This document shows, piece by piece, positions 32,012 through 41,545 of a stretch of 54,954 nt of DNA (positions within the stretch are counted from its first letter, which is position 1; each line of letters opens with the position of its first letter). A model generated the notes under the pieces. It did not search any database. It had not been told where the DNA came from and saw nothing but the letters and a program-made list of their open reading frames with translations. The DNA lies in assembly GCF_029868385.1 (NCBI RefSeq), contig NZ_JARWNX010000017.1, positions 1 through 54,954 on the forward strand, given 5' to 3'. This DNA comes from Nocardia cyriacigeorgica (lineage in GTDB: Bacteria; Actinomycetota; Actinomycetes; Mycobacteriales; Mycobacteriaceae). The position numbers were made by a program, and so were the translations under genes.

Positions 32012-34954
32012 TCAGTCGCGCGGCTTCTCGCGCAACTCGTATGCCTCGATGACGTCGCCTTCCTTGATATCGGAGTAGGTGAGCGTCATACCGCATTCGA
32101 AGCCCTCGCGGACCTCGGTGGCATCGTCCTTCTCCCGCTTGAGCGAGGAGATGGTGACGGTCTCGGCGACCACCACGTTGTCGCGCAGCAGGCGCGCCTT
32201 GGCGTTGCGCTTGACCGAACCCGAGGTGACCATGCAACCGGCGATATTGCCGACCTTCGACGAACGGAAGATCGCCCGGATCTCGGCCCGACCCAGCTCG
32301 ACCTCTTCGTAGATCGGCTTGAGCATGCCCTTGAGGGCCTTCTCGATCTCGTCGATGGCCTGGTAGATCACCGAGTAGTACCGGATGTCGACACCCTCGC
32401 GGTTGGCCAGTTCGGTGGCCTTGCCCTCGGCCCGGACGTTGAACCCGATGATGATCGCGTTCGACGCCGAGGCCAGGTTGACGTTGGTCTCGGTGACACC
32501 ACCGACACCGCGGTCGATGACCCGCAGACGCACCTCGTCGTCGACCTCGATACCGAGCAGGGCCTCTTCGAGGGCCTCGACGGTACCGGAGTTGTCGCCC
32601 TTGAGGATCAGGTTCAGCTCCGAAGTCTCCTTCAGCGCGGCATCCAGATCTTCCAGGCTGATCCGCTTGCGGCTGCGTGCGGCCAGCGCGTTGCGCTTGC
32701 GTGCGTTGCGCCGGTCGGCGATCTGACGGGCGATGCGGTCCTCGTCGACGACCAGCAGGTTGTCACCGGCGCCGGGCACCGAGGTGAAGCCGACGACCTG
32801 GACCGGCCGCGACGGCAGCGCCGCCTCGACGTCCTCGCCGTGTTCGTCCACCATGCGGCGCACGCGACCGTAGGCGTCACCGGCCACGATCGAATCGCCG
32901 ACGCGCAGCGTGCCGCGCTGGATCAGCACCGTGGCGACCGGGCCGCGACCGCGGTCCAGATGCGCTTCGATGGCGACACCCTGGGCGTCCATATCCGGGT
33001 TGGCCCGCAGGTCCAGCGAGGCGTCCGCGGTGAGCAGCACCGCTTCGAGCAGGGCGTCGATATTGGTGCCCTGTTTGGCGGAGATGTCGACGAACATGGT
33101 GTCGCCGCCGTACTCCTCGGCCACCAGGTTGTATTCGGTCAGCTGCTGCCGGATCTTCTCCGGGTTCGCGCCTTCCTTGTCGATCTTGTTGACCGCCACC
33201 ACGATCGGCACATCGGCCGCCTGCGCGTGGTTGATGGCCTCCACCGTCTGCGGCATGACGCCGTCGTCGGCGGCGACCACAAGGATCGCGATATCGGTGG
33301 CCTTCGCACCGCGGGCACGCATGGCGGTGAACGCCTCGTGACCGGGGGTGTCGATGAAGGTGATCAGGCGATCGTCGGCACCGAGGTGGGTGAGGACCTG
33401 GTAGGCGCCGATGTGCTGGGTGATGCCACCGGCCTCGCCCTCGCGGACGTTGGCTTTACGGATGGTGTCCAGCAGTCGGGTCTTACCGTGGTCGACGTGA
33501 CCCATGACGGTCACCACCGGCGGACGCTGCTCGAGATCGTCTTCGCCGCCTTCGTCCTCGCCGTAGGTGAGGTCGAACGATTCCAGCAGCTCGCGGTCCT
33601 CGTCCTCGGGGCTGACCACATGCACGACGTAGTTCATCTCGCTGCCGAGCAGCTCGAGGGTCTCGTCGTTCACCGACTGGGTCGCGGTGACCATCTCACC
33701 GAGGTTGAACAGGGCCTGCACCAGCGAGGCCGGGTTCGCGTCGATCTTCTCGGCGAAGTCCGACAGCGAGGCGCCGCGGGCGAGCCGGATGATCTCGCCG
33801 TTGCCGCGGGGCAGCCGCACGCCGCCGACGGCGGGCGCCTGCATGTTCTCGTATTCGGCGCGTTTGGCCCGCTTCGACTTGCGACCGCGACGCGGCGCGC
33901 CACCGGGACGACCGAACGCACCGGCCGCACCACCGCGACCGCCGGGTCCACCCGGACGACCGCCGCCGCCACCGGGACGACCACGGAAACCACCGGCTGC
34001 GGGTGCACCGGCACCGGCGCCGGGGGCACCGCCACCGCCACCGCGGTAGCCGCCACCGCCGCCGCCACCACCGGGACGACCGCCGGGACCGCCCGGACGA
34101 CCGCCGCCGCCGGGACGTCCGGCGCCGCCACCGGGGCCTGGACGCGCCGAACGCGCGGGCATGGCACCGGGGCTGGGGCGCGGGGGCATGGAGCCGGGGC
34201 TCGGACGCGGACCGCCGGGACGCGGGCCACTACCCTGCGCGGCGGCCGGACGGGGGCCACCCTGGGCCGGACCGGGACGGGGACCGCCCTGAGCCGGGCC
34301 GGGACGCGGACCACCCTGACCGGGCGCCGGACGACCACCGGCCTGGCCGGGACTCGGACGCGGGGCCGGACGCTCGCGCTCACGTTCGGGCGCGGACGAG
34401 AACGGGTTGTTGCCGACACGCGGGGTCTTCGGGCCGGGCTTGGGACCGGCCGGACGCGGAGCGGCCTGCGCGGGCGCGCCGGGACGCTGCTGACCGGGAC
34501 GCGGGGCACCCGGTGTGGGCCGGGTACCGGGCTGGGCCTGCGCGGCCTTGGCCGCCGGAGCGGGGCTCGGCGCCTGCGCCGCTTCCTGAGCGGGCGCGGG
34601 GGCCGGGCCGGGCTTCACCGCGGGGCCGGGACGCGGAGCCGGGGTCGCGGGCGCCGCGGGGGCGGCGGCCTGAGCGGGCGCCGGGGTACGCGGGCCCGGA
34701 CGCGGACCACCCGCGGCGGGTTTGGCGGCCGGACGGGCCGCGGTCGACGGACCGGGCTTCGCGCCTGCCGTGGCACCGTCAGCGGGTGCGGATTTGGATG
34801 CGACCGATTCACGCAGACGGCGCGCGACGGGTGCTTCCACCGTCGACGACGCCGATTTCACGAACTCGCCCTGCTCCTTGAGCTTTGCGAGTAGTTCCTT
34901 ACTTGTGACACCGAGTTCCTTGGCCAACTCGTGCACGCGGGCCTTGCCTGCCAC
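32012..34954 (-). CDS. infB: Translation initiation factor IF-2
   Basis: A 980-residue GTPase that places initiator tRNA on the 30S subunit. The first IF2_N domain is [19 protein letters not shown] very long Pro/Ala/Gly/Arg-rich linker (about 55-365) follows, then a second IF2_N, then the G domain with G1 GHVDHGKT (485-492), DTPGHEAF and [10 protein letters not shown], and domains II-IV. The GTG at 34954 was chosen: it gives the family start [10 protein letters not shown] and has GAGGAG 4 bases upstream. A start at 34987 would add 11 residues across the ribosome site. It lies between ylxR and DUF503. Confidence 0.95.
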   Translation of the reverse strand: MAGKARVHELAKELGVTSKELLAKLKEQGEFVKSASSTVEAPVARRLRESVASKSAPADGATAGAKPGPSTAARPAAKPAAGGPRPGPRTPAPAQAAAPAAPATPAPRPGPAVKPGPAPAPAQEAAQAPSPAPAAKAAQAQPGTRPTPGAPRPGQQRPGAPAQAAPRPAGPKPGPKTPRVGNNPFSSAPERERERPAPRPSPGQAGGRPAPGQGGPRPGPAQGGPRPGPAQGGPRPAAAQGSGPRPGGPRPSPGSMPPRPSPGAMPARSARPGPGGGAGRPGGGGRPGGPGGRPGGGGGGGGYRGGGGGAPGAGAGAPAAGGFRGRPGGGGGRPGGPGGRGGAAGAFGRPGGAPRRGRKSKRAKRAEYENMQAPAVGGVRLPRGNGEIIRLARGASLSDFAEKIDANPASLVQALFNLGEMVTATQSVNDETLELLGSEMNYVVHVVSPEDEDRELLESFDLTYGEDEGGEDDLEQRPPVVTVMGHVDHGKTRLLDTIRKANVREGEAGGITQHIGAYQVLTHLGADDRLITFIDTPGHEAFTAMRARGAKATDIAILVVAADDGVMPQTVEAINHAQAADVPIVVAVNKIDKEGANPEKIRQQLTEYNLVAEEYGGDTMFVDISAKQGTNIDALLEAVLLTADASLDLRANPDMDAQGVAIEAHLDRGRGPVATVLIQRGTLRVGDSIVAGDAYGRVRRMVDEHGEDVEAALPSRPVQVVGFTSVPGAGDNLLVVDEDRIARQIADRRNARKRNALAARSRKRISLEDLDAALKETSELNLILKGDNSGTVEALEEALLGIEVDDEVRLRVIDRGVGGVTETNVNLASASNAIIIGFNVRAEGKATELANREGVDIRYYSVIYQAIDEIEKALKGMLKPIYEEVELGRAEIRAIFRSSKVGNIAGCMVTSGSVKRNAKARLLRDNVVVAETVTISSLKREKDDATEVREGFECGMTLTYSDIKEGDVIEAYELREKPRD
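34223..34327 (-). repeat. Tandem repeat in the IF-2 linker
   Basis: The linker of infB contains about three in-frame copies of a 9-residue unit (PAQGGPRPG, 27 bases each), with looser copies on both sides. The DNA copies are near identical, so copy number is likely to vary between strains. Confidence 0.6.
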
Positions 34955-35063
34955 TGCTCTCCTCACTGAGAGGTCGAGCAGCGCCACCGTTGTTCAGGGA
35001 CGGGGCCCGCACGACCTCGGGTTATCTCCGATGGACGTTCATCGTTGGTACTTCACGGTGTGC

Positions 35064-35477
35064 TCATGAGTGCTCGTGCCTGTTCTCGAGGTAATGCTCC
35101 AGGGCTGAGATATCCAGATGTCCGGACACTCGTAGTGCTCTGCCGATCGCTCGGCGCCGAACCGCAGTGCTCAGACAGGCGGAAAGGGGGTGCAACCAGG
35201 CACCCCTTCCGGGAAGTCTGCGCCGCGGATCGGGAACGATCACGACGACGTCACCGTCGCCTGCTTCTCGTGCCACGATCCGCAACAGGTCGGCGGCCAG
35301 CGCGCGCTCTCGGCATCCGATACACGTTCGCACCGGAGCGGCCGGGCGCTGGGGCGCCGATGGATGCTCGGTGGTGCGTTCGGGCGGGAAAACCGACGGC
35401 TCGTGCTGAACCTTGGACCACTCTACCGCTGCCACGGTCCGATCACCGAACCCCGCCCCCGCCGAAGTTACCAACAT
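35064..35477 (-). CDS. ylxR: YlxR family (DUF448) RNA-binding protein
   Basis: A small basic protein with the family motif [20 protein letters not shown] and a later [13 protein letters not shown] block. It is a conserved nucleic acid-binding factor in the nusA-infB operon; in Firmicutes a relative modulates RNase P or transcription. The core family starts about 70 residues into the long frame, so the N-terminus is uncertain. The ATG at 35477 (137 residues) is given. A TTG at 35540 that overlaps the nusA stop, with GGAGG 10 bases upstream, would give 158 residues. Confidence 0.85.
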   Translation of the reverse strand: MLVTSAGAGFGDRTVAAVEWSKVQHEPSVFPPERTTEHPSAPQRPAAPVRTCIGCRERALAADLLRIVAREAGDGDVVVIVPDPRRRLPGRGAWLHPLSACLSTAVRRRAIGRALRVSGHLDISALEHYLENRHEHS

Positions 35478-35536
35478 GTCATCCCGGCCGGTTGTTCCGC
35501 TGGCCACGGCGCCGGGCCGCACTCGTCGAGCATGGG

Positions 35537-36565
35537 TCAACTGTGCCGGGCCTCCGTGCGCACCCCGTCACCGGCGTCAGGTGCGGCGTCGCTGCGGATA
35601 TCGATGCGCCAGCCGGTCAGCCGGGCGGCCAGGCGCGCGTTCTGCCCCTCCTTGCCGATGGCCAGCGAGAGCTGGAAATCGGGGACGACGACCCGCGCGG
35701 CCCGCGCCTCGGGATCGACGATTGTGACCGAGACCACCTTCGAGGGGGACAGTGCATTGCCGACGAAGGCGGCCGGATCCTCGGCGTAATCGATGATGTC
35801 GATCTTCTCGCCCGCCAGTTCGCTCATCACATTGCGCACGCGCTGGCCCATCGGGCCGATACACGCGCCCTTGGCGTTGACGCCCGACACCGTGGAGCGC
35901 ACCGCGATCTTGGAGCGGTGCCCGGCCTCACGGGCGACGGCGACGATCTCCACCGAACCGTCGGCGATCTCGGGGACCTCGAGCGCGAACAGCCGACGCA
36001 CCAGATTCGGATGGGTACGCGACAGCGTGATCTGCGGACCGCGTGGACCGCGCGAGACACCGACGACATAACACTTGATGCGGTCGCCGTGCTCGTAACT
36101 TTCACCGGGCACCTGCTCGGCGGGCGGGATCAGGCCCTCGGCGCCGTGCAGTTCACTGCCGATGCGCACCACGATGGTCCCGCGGGCATTGGCGCGGGCG
36201 TCGCGCTGGACGACGCCGCCGACGATATCGCCCTCATGGGTGGAGAATTCGCCGAAGGACTTCTCGTTCTCGGCGTCGCGCAGCCGTTGCAGTACGACCT
36301 GGCGGGCGGTGGTGGCGGCGATGCGGCCGAAACCCTCAGGGGTGTCGTCCCATTCGGAGATGACGTTGCCGTCGGCGTCGAGTTCACGCGCCATCACCCG
36401 CACCACACCGGTCTTCTGGTTGATGTCGATGCGCGCGTTGGGTTGGTGGCCCTCGGTATGCCGGTAGGCGGTCAGCAGCGCGGACTCGATCGCGGAGATC
36501 ACGGTCTCGATCGAGATCCCCTTGTCGGCGACGATCGCGCGCAAGGCTTCGATTTCGATGTTCAT
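35537..36565 (-). CDS. nusA: Transcription termination/antitermination protein NusA
   Basis: A 342-residue RNA polymerase-binding factor that promotes pausing, termination and antitermination. The N-terminal polymerase-binding domain is at about 1-110. The S1 domain begins near [18 protein letters not shown]. The KH1 and KH2 domains hold [21 protein letters not shown] and [19 protein letters not shown]. It lacks the C-terminal acidic repeats found in enterobacteria, as is usual in actinobacteria. The start overlaps the rimP stop by 4 bases (ATGA), and the ylxR frame overlaps its stop, so the three are coupled. Confidence 0.96.
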   Translation of the reverse strand: MNIEIEALRAIVADKGISIETVISAIESALLTAYRHTEGHQPNARIDINQKTGVVRVMARELDADGNVISEWDDTPEGFGRIAATTARQVVLQRLRDAENEKSFGEFSTHEGDIVGGVVQRDARANARGTIVVRIGSELHGAEGLIPPAEQVPGESYEHGDRIKCYVVGVSRGPRGPQITLSRTHPNLVRRLFALEVPEIADGSVEIVAVAREAGHRSKIAVRSTVSGVNAKGACIGPMGQRVRNVMSELAGEKIDIIDYAEDPAAFVGNALSPSKVVSVTIVDPEARAARVVVPDFQLSLAIGKEGQNARLAARLTGWRIDIRSDAAPDAGDGVRTEARHS

Positions 36566-37242
36566 TCCACGGTCCCTTCGGTCGAATCGGACGCTGCAAC
36601 AGGCTGGGGCGGCGCCCCGGTGGTTCCTCCGGTGTCCGCGGCGTCCTGGTCCGCGGGAACGGCTGTGGTCGGTTCGCTGCCGGGGGCGGGCCTACCCGGT
36701 GCGACGCCGCCCGCGAGTTCGAGTTCGCGGGGGCTCGGCGGGGAGAACTCCACCTGGACGACGGCGGTGGCGATATCGGCCAGCGCCACATTCACCCGGT
36801 GCGGCTTGGCCTTACCGCCGAGCACCAGTGCGATGGTGTCGTCGGCGAGCTTGCCCACCCTGGCGTCGAAGGTCGCCGATCCGCCGGGGTCGGGGGGCTC
36901 CGCGCCGGGACGCAGCGTTATGCGCACCTTGCGGCCCTGCGCTCGCCGCCACTGCCGTTCGGTGCTCAGCGGGCGGTCGACGCCAGGGGTGGACACCTCG
37001 AGCAGATAGGGCGATTCACCGAAATCACCGGCGTCGTCGAGCCGGGTCGAGACCTCGTTGCTGAGGTCGGCGATGGAGTCGAGGTCGGCGGGGTCGTCGC
37101 TGTCCACGATCACCCGAACCCGAGCCTGGGCATCGGCATGCCGTCCGGCCGTCGAGATCTCGACGCCCTCGAGATCGAATCCCCGGCGTTCGACGAGTCC
37201 AGCAACGAGCTGGCTCACCCTTTCCTCGGTCGGCATCGGCAT
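36562..37242 (-). CDS. rimP: Ribosome maturation factor RimP
   Basis: A 226-residue protein needed for 30S maturation. The N-terminal domain has [14 protein letters not shown], and the family signature [14 protein letters not shown] is complete; the Sm-like C-terminal domain follows. An extra low-complexity tail of about 50 residues (Pro/Ala/Asp/Thr-rich) ends the protein. The ATG has an AGGAG site 9 bases upstream. It is the first gene of the rimP-nusA-ylxR-infB unit and is divergent from a lipoprotein gene. Confidence 0.94.
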   Translation of the reverse strand: MPMPTEERVSQLVAGLVERRGFDLEGVEISTAGRHADAQARVRVIVDSDDPADLDSIADLSNEVSTRLDDAGDFGESPYLLEVSTPGVDRPLSTERQWRRAQGRKVRITLRPGAEPPDPGGSATFDARVGKLADDTIALVLGGKAKPHRVNVALADIATAVVQVEFSPPSPRELELAGGVAPGRPAPGSEPTTAVPADQDAADTGGTTGAPPQPVAASDSTEGTVE

Positions 37243-37280
37243 GTGGGGCGGCTCCTGGTTCAGTTGTGGCGCGAGCGGAA

Positions 37281-37286
37281 ATTATC
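37281..37286 (-). promoter_or_regulatory. -10 box for the rimP-nusA-ylxR-infB unit
   Basis: GATAAT on the minus strand lies 38 bases before the rimP ATG in the most AT-rich part of this gap. A -35 box at the right distance is poor (GTTACG with 16 bases spacing). Confidence 0.45.
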
Positions 37287-37545
37287 TGTACCGAAGGTCT
37301 AGCGTAACGCGCCCGGAGAGTGTAAAGGACGATCGGCTACAAGCAAGTTTCCCCAGCGCGTGGCGCCACGGACGGACGGTGTCGTGGCGGGACCGATCCG
37401 GGCGGCGGGCGCGGCGCGGACCTCGGGCAGGCGTGGGGCGCGCGTCTGGCACGATAGTGCGGTGCCCAACCGCCATCCCATCCGGTCCGAGGCCGGGTGT
37501 ACTTCCGGCATACCGATCGATCGGCACGATCTCCGCTTCCGTCCG

Positions 37546-38022
37546 GTGAACCGCCGCACCGCATTGCGGCTGGCCGGTGGTGGCGCGGTCGGTGTCGCCG
37601 CGCTCGCCGCCCTCGCCGGTTGTGCGGAGGAATCGGCGCTCGAACCCGATCCGCTGACCGCACAAGAGCTTCTGGCGCGGACCGATGCGGCGGCGGCCAC
37701 CGCGGCCATCGCGCTCGATCCGCAGCGCCACGGCGCGCTGACGCTGATCGCCGCCGAACGCACCGCGCACGCCGAGGCATTGCGCACCGAGATCGACCGT
37801 CTGGTCGGGGTGTACGGCGACGGCACCCTACCGAGCCGACGGCAGCCGCAGGTGACCGTCGCTCCCGCAGCACCGGTCGATATCGCCACCCTGCGTGATC
37901 AGCTCGGCGGTTCCCAGCGCGCGGCCGCCGACCTCGCGCCCACGCTGTCCGGTTACCGCGCGGGCCTGCTCGCTTCGATCAGCGCCGCCTGCGCGGTGCA
38001 CGCGGGGGTGTTGCTGCCATGA
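37546..38022 (+). CDS. Putative lipoprotein with ferritin-like region
   Basis: About 158 residues. The N-terminus has a twin-arginine-like start (VNRRTALRLAGGGA), a hydrophobic core and the lipobox LAALAGC (C26). The mature part is helical and Ala/Glu-rich. A helix with AAERTAHAEALRTEI resembles the ferritin-like segment of the DUF4439 gene that follows 34 bases downstream. The same pair beside rimP is known in mycobacteria, with no assigned function. The GTG at 37546 is a choice; a GTG at 37462 would add 28 residues before the arginines. Confidence 0.7.
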   Translation: MNRRTALRLAGGGAVGVAALAALAGCAEESALEPDPLTAQELLARTDAAAATAAIALDPQRHGALTLIAAERTAHAEALRTEIDRLVGVYGDGTLPSRRQPQVTVAPAAPVDIATLRDQLGGSQRAAADLAPTLSGYRAGLLASISAACAVHAGVLLP

Positions 38023-38056
38023 CCGAGCCGAGATCCCACGCGACGGAGGACACCGT

Positions 38057-38491
38057 ATGACCGAGTCCGAACGCCGCGCCCTGCTCGACGCACTCGCCGC
38101 CGAGCACGCGGCCGTGTACGCCTACGGCGTGATCGCGGCCCATGCCTCCCCCGAGCGCGATCAGCTGGTGGCCGAGAACACCGCCGCTCACCGGGCCCGC
38201 CGCGACACCACCATCGGCCTCATCGAGGCCGAAGGCGTCACCGTGCCGCCGCCCGATGCCGCTTACACGATGCCGTTCCCGGTAGCCGATCCCGTGGCCG
38301 CCGCCCAGCTGGCCGCGGCCGTCGAATCCGATACCGCGGTGGCCTGGCGTTCGGTGGTCGAACAGGGCCGGTCGGAGACCACGCGCCGCACCAGTGTCGA
38401 TGCGCTCACCGAATGCGCCGTCCGCCTTGCGGTCTGGCAGTCGGTGCTCGGCGTGGCGCCACCGACGACACCGTTCCCCGGCCAGCCGTAA
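38057..38491 (+). CDS. DUF4439 ferritin-like protein
   Basis: A 144-residue all-helical protein: RALLDALAAEHAAVYAYGVIAAH, then AHRARRDTTIGLIEAEGV, later AVAWRSVVEQG. The glutamates and histidines (AEHAAVY, ENTAAHRARRD) are placed as in ferritin-like di-iron four-helix bundles, but whether it binds metal is not shown. A GGAGG site lies 7 bases before the ATG. It is probably cotranscribed with the preceding lipoprotein. Confidence 0.85.
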   Translation: MTESERRALLDALAAEHAAVYAYGVIAAHASPERDQLVAENTAAHRARRDTTIGLIEAEGVTVPPPDAAYTMPFPVADPVAAAQLAAAVESDTAVAWRSVVEQGRSETTRRTSVDALTECAVRLAVWQSVLGVAPPTTPFPGQP

Positions 38492-38493
38492 CC

Positions 38494-38511
38494 CCGCCGC
38501 TCGCCCGGCGG
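38494..38511. terminator. Short GC stem-loop after the DUF4439 gene
   Basis: CCGCCG (38494-38499) pairs with CGGCGG (38506-38511) with a 6-base loop, immediately past the stop. It is short and may be fortuitous. The rest of the gap to 38699, between converging genes, shows nothing. Confidence 0.3.
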
Positions 38512-38699
38512 TAGCGTCACGCAGCGCCGACCGGCGGCGAGCTCACACAACCTGGCGCGCTACAGCCGGACCTGCGGCCCCGGACGCGCGGCGGACGGAC
38601 GAAGGAGACCGCGGCATCGATGTGCACGGTTGCTCCACCGTATCGGCGGCCCCTGCCCCACGACCGGCGTCCGGTAACCGCCGCGCGAATCGTCGGCGG

Positions 38700-39512
38700 C
38701 TATGCGTCGAACAGGGCGGTGTGTTCGCGCGCCCACTGGGCGAAGGTGCGGGCGGGGCGGCCGGTGAGCTGTTCGACGCTTCCGGTCGGGGCGGTCGGGT
38801 TCTCCTCGCCGCCGCCGAGCACATTGTCGACATACCATTCGGCGTTCTCGCCCATGCTCGGCGTCAATGCCGTCACCGCCTCCTCGCGGGAGACACGGAG
38901 GAACTCGATATCGCGGCCCAGCGACGCACCGAGCTGGCGCACCAGCTCCCGACGGGTCAGGATTTCCGGCCCCGCGAGCCAATGGGCCTTTCCGGTGTGC
39001 GCATCACCGTCGAGCAGCGCGACCGCGGCGACAGCGGCGATATCGTCCATGGCGATCGGCGCGCTGGCGATCTCGGGGTACGGCTCCCGGACGGCGCCGG
39101 TATCGCGGATCTGCTGAGCCCAGGTCTGGGTGTTCTCCATGAAGTCGCCGGGCCACAGATGCGTCCATGCCAGACCGCTGTCCTCGACCGCGCGGGTCAC
39201 ACTCCCCCACCAACTCTCCGGTTCGCCGGAAAGGTCCACCACATGCCGTACACCGGCCGCACGCGCCAGCTCCAGGACCTCGCCCACGGTGTCCGGTGTC
39301 GGCGCGAGATACAGGCGATCCACACCGTCCAGAGCGGCGGGGAGTGTGTCCACACGCCGCAGATATCCTTCGGCCACTTCGACTTCCGCGGGCAGGGCCG
39401 CCTTGACCGGATCGTTGGTCAGGGCGCGCACTCCCGTCGCACCACGCGCCAAGAGATGATCCACTACCTTCCGGCCGATGTTGCCGGTCGCGCCGGTCAC
39501 CAAGATCGTCAC
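38700..39512 (-). CDS. NmrA-like NAD(P)-binding protein (atypical short-chain dehydrogenase)
   Basis: A 270-residue Rossmann protein starting TILVTGATGNIGRKVVDHLLARG, with VDRLYLAPTP, then VRHVVDLSG and the AIAMDDIAAVAAVALLDG block typical of NmrA/quinone-oxidoreductase relatives. It lacks the SDR tyrosine-lysine pair, so it could be a redox sensor or a reductase acting on quinones or similar compounds. The GTG at 39512 has GGAGG 7 bases upstream; longer starts cross that site. It is single, with its own upstream gap of 225 bases containing the terminator of the next gene. Confidence 0.82.
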   Translation of the reverse strand: MTILVTGATGNIGRKVVDHLLARGATGVRALTNDPVKAALPAEVEVAEGYLRRVDTLPAALDGVDRLYLAPTPDTVGEVLELARAAGVRHVVDLSGEPESWWGSVTRAVEDSGLAWTHLWPGDFMENTQTWAQQIRDTGAVREPYPEIASAPIAMDDIAAVAAVALLDGDAHTGKAHWLAGPEILTRRELVRQLGASLGRDIEFLRVSREEAVTALTPSMGENAEWYVDNVLGGGEENPTAPTGSVEQLTGRPARTFAQWAREHTALFDA

Positions 39513-39603
39513 CGTATGTCCTCCCTGATCGAATGAGCCTGCTCCGCCATTCTTGCCAGGGTTCACCGGCGCGCGCATATGCCAATTTTTCGAGGCGAGA
39601 CGA

Positions 39604-39638
39604 GGCACCCCCGTCGAGTACGACTCGACGGGGGTGCC
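39604..39638 (-). terminator. Long perfect stem-loop after the acyl-CoA dehydrogenase gene
   Basis: GGCACCCCCGTCGAGT (39604-39619) pairs with ACTCGACGGGGGTGCC (39623-39638), 16 bp with a 3-base loop, 99 bases past the stop. It has no T tract. Very stable and probably a terminator of the leftward transcript. Confidence 0.7.
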
Positions 39639-39737
39639 GACGGCTACTGCGGTTGCCTACGGCCGCGCTCGTCTCCGTCACGTGGCCGGTCCGGATCGGC
39701 TCCCGACTCTCGGACCGGCACGAAGCCGGATGCGGAA

Positions 39738-41489
39738 TCAGGGGCGCATTTCGTAAGCCCCGTCGTAGGAGGCGACCTCGCCCCACACCCGGTCGAAGCG
39801 CTCACGGTCGGCGGCGGGGGTGCGCAGGGCGCCGAGAGCCCACTGCTGCTGGGCCTCGCTGGCGGAGGGCTTGCCGTAGAGGGTGGTGGCGTAGGTGTTG
39901 AAGTCGCGGATCTGGAAGTCGAAGATCTGGGCGAGCAGATCGGGGTCCAGGCCGGTGATCGCGGCCTGTTCCAGGATCAGCTGACCGTAGACGACCAGGG
40001 AGAACAGGTGGCCGATGGTCAGCATGAAGTCCAGGTCGCGCTGCTGGTCGGCATCGGGCGCCGCGGTGGCGAGCAGGGTGCGCAGGGCCTGGGCCTGCTC
40101 GTAGAAGCGGGCGACGTTCGGGATGTCGGTGTGCTTGTCGTAGACCTGGGTCCAGTCCGCGAACTGCACCTTGCCCGCGCCGCGTGCGGGGCCCTGCCGC
40201 CAGAAGAACTCGTCGTCGGCGGCATCGAGACGGGTGCCGATCTCGGGGTAGTCCTTCGGGTTGAACAGGTAGTTCGGCATGAACTTCAGGATCTGGCCGA
40301 CATTGACGTGCACGGTGCCCTCGAGCCGGGGCAGTGTGTTGATCAGCCGGGCGACCTGCGCGAAGTAGGTGTTCTTCTCGAAACCCTTGGCGGCCAGCAC
40401 ATCCAGCAGCAGGGTCATCACGACCTCGCCCTCGGAGGTCACCTTCGACTTGGTCATCGGGTTGAACAGCAGATAGCGGCGGTCTTCCAGGCTCGCGCTG
40501 CGGAAGTAGTCGACGGCGCGGTCGCTGAACAGTTTCATCGCGACGATGCGGGCGTAGGCGTCGACGAAATTGGTGCGCACATGCGGGAAGTCGGTGACCG
40601 GGTTGCCGTAGAGGATCCGGTTGTTCGCGTGGGTGATGGCCTCGTAGAACGAATGCTCGACCATGCCGATGCCGCCGTGGCACAGGTTGAACTTGCCGAC
40701 GTTGACGGTGTTGAGCGCCGCGCTGAACGCCTCGGGACCGGTGTGCAGGATGTCCTCGGCACGGACCGGATAGTTCTCCAGCCGGAAGGTGCTCACATAC
40801 ATCTGCTGACGCACCACATTGCCGAGCAGGTGGTAGTTCTCATGCCTGCTGTCGGCGGCGAACCAGACATAGCCCTCGGCGCCGTCCACATCGGCGCGGC
40901 GGGAGAACACCGACACCATGCTCGCGACATTGCCGTTGCCGATGTAGTACTTCTCGCCGTTGGCGCGGAACAGGATTCCGGCCTCGGCGTCGGCGCTGCC
41001 CGGTTCGGTCGGGGTGAGCACCAGATCGGTGTTGTAGATATCGGCGCCGTGCTCCCGTTCGGACAGCCCGAACGCCATCACCTCACCGGCGGCCAGATCA
41101 CGGGCCGCCCGCTGCTTGGCGGCCTCGTTATCGCTCTGCCAGATGGGGCCGAGACCGAGGATGGTGACCTGTTCGGCGTACCAGTAGGCGAGTCCGTAGA
41201 AACCGAAGATCTCCGACAGCGCGGCATTGCGTGCGGCATCCCAGCGCCGGTCGGCGTCACCGTCGGCGTAGGCGGATGGGGTGAGGAAGGTGGCGAACAG
41301 CTTCTCCCGTTTCACGAACTCCAGGAAGTCCGCCGTGAACACCGCGTCGTCGTCATCGGCGAGGAGTTGTTGCTTACCCCGCGTCTCGAACCATTCGATC
41401 GTCGCCCGCAGCAGCCGCCGCGTCTCGGCATCGAAATGCTGCGGATCGTAGGAGGCCGGATTGAACAGCAACGCATCGGAGCTCGTCAT
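39738..41489 (-). CDS. Acyl-CoA dehydrogenase family flavoprotein
   Basis: About 583 residues, longer than classical 380-residue acyl-CoA dehydrogenases. It belongs to the larger actinobacterial group with an N-terminal extension. Family text includes VMAFGLSEREHGADIYNTD (the FAD/substrate loop), EKYYIGNGNVASMVSVFSR, and VGKFNLCHGGIGMVEHSFYEAI. The oxidase-type C-terminal region is helical and carries the conserved DRAVDYFRSAS part. It would oxidise an acyl-CoA or related thioester using FAD. The ATG at 41489 was preferred to a TTG three codons earlier. It lies 56 bases from the next minus-strand gene, an FAD oxidoreductase, and may be cotranscribed with it. Confidence 0.85.
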   Translation of the reverse strand: MTSSDALLFNPASYDPQHFDAETRRLLRATIEWFETRGKQQLLADDDDAVFTADFLEFVKREKLFATFLTPSAYADGDADRRWDAARNAALSEIFGFYGLAYWYAEQVTILGLGPIWQSDNEAAKQRAARDLAAGEVMAFGLSEREHGADIYNTDLVLTPTEPGSADAEAGILFRANGEKYYIGNGNVASMVSVFSRRADVDGAEGYVWFAADSRHENYHLLGNVVRQQMYVSTFRLENYPVRAEDILHTGPEAFSAALNTVNVGKFNLCHGGIGMVEHSFYEAITHANNRILYGNPVTDFPHVRTNFVDAYARIVAMKLFSDRAVDYFRSASLEDRRYLLFNPMTKSKVTSEGEVVMTLLLDVLAAKGFEKNTYFAQVARLINTLPRLEGTVHVNVGQILKFMPNYLFNPKDYPEIGTRLDAADDEFFWRQGPARGAGKVQFADWTQVYDKHTDIPNVARFYEQAQALRTLLATAAPDADQQRDLDFMLTIGHLFSLVVYGQLILEQAAITGLDPDLLAQIFDFQIRDFNTYATTLYGKPSASEAQQQWALGALRTPAADRERFDRVWGEVASYDGAYEMRP

Positions 41490-41545
41490 GCGCGCCAACC
41501 TACCAGTGGGTAGCGCCGATTCACCGGCCTGACCTGCGATTCCCC

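Noticed and set aside
31781..34894. Very long open frame on the plus strand (over 1000 codons) opposite infB
   Set aside because: It is the antisense of infB. Its text is arginine/glycine/threonine-rich low complexity with no family blocks, as expected opposite a high-GC gene, while the minus strand gives a complete IF-2.
39579..41513. Long plus-strand open frame opposite the acyl-CoA dehydrogenase
   Set aside because: Mirror of a well-formed acyl-CoA dehydrogenase; no recognisable domain in the antisense text.
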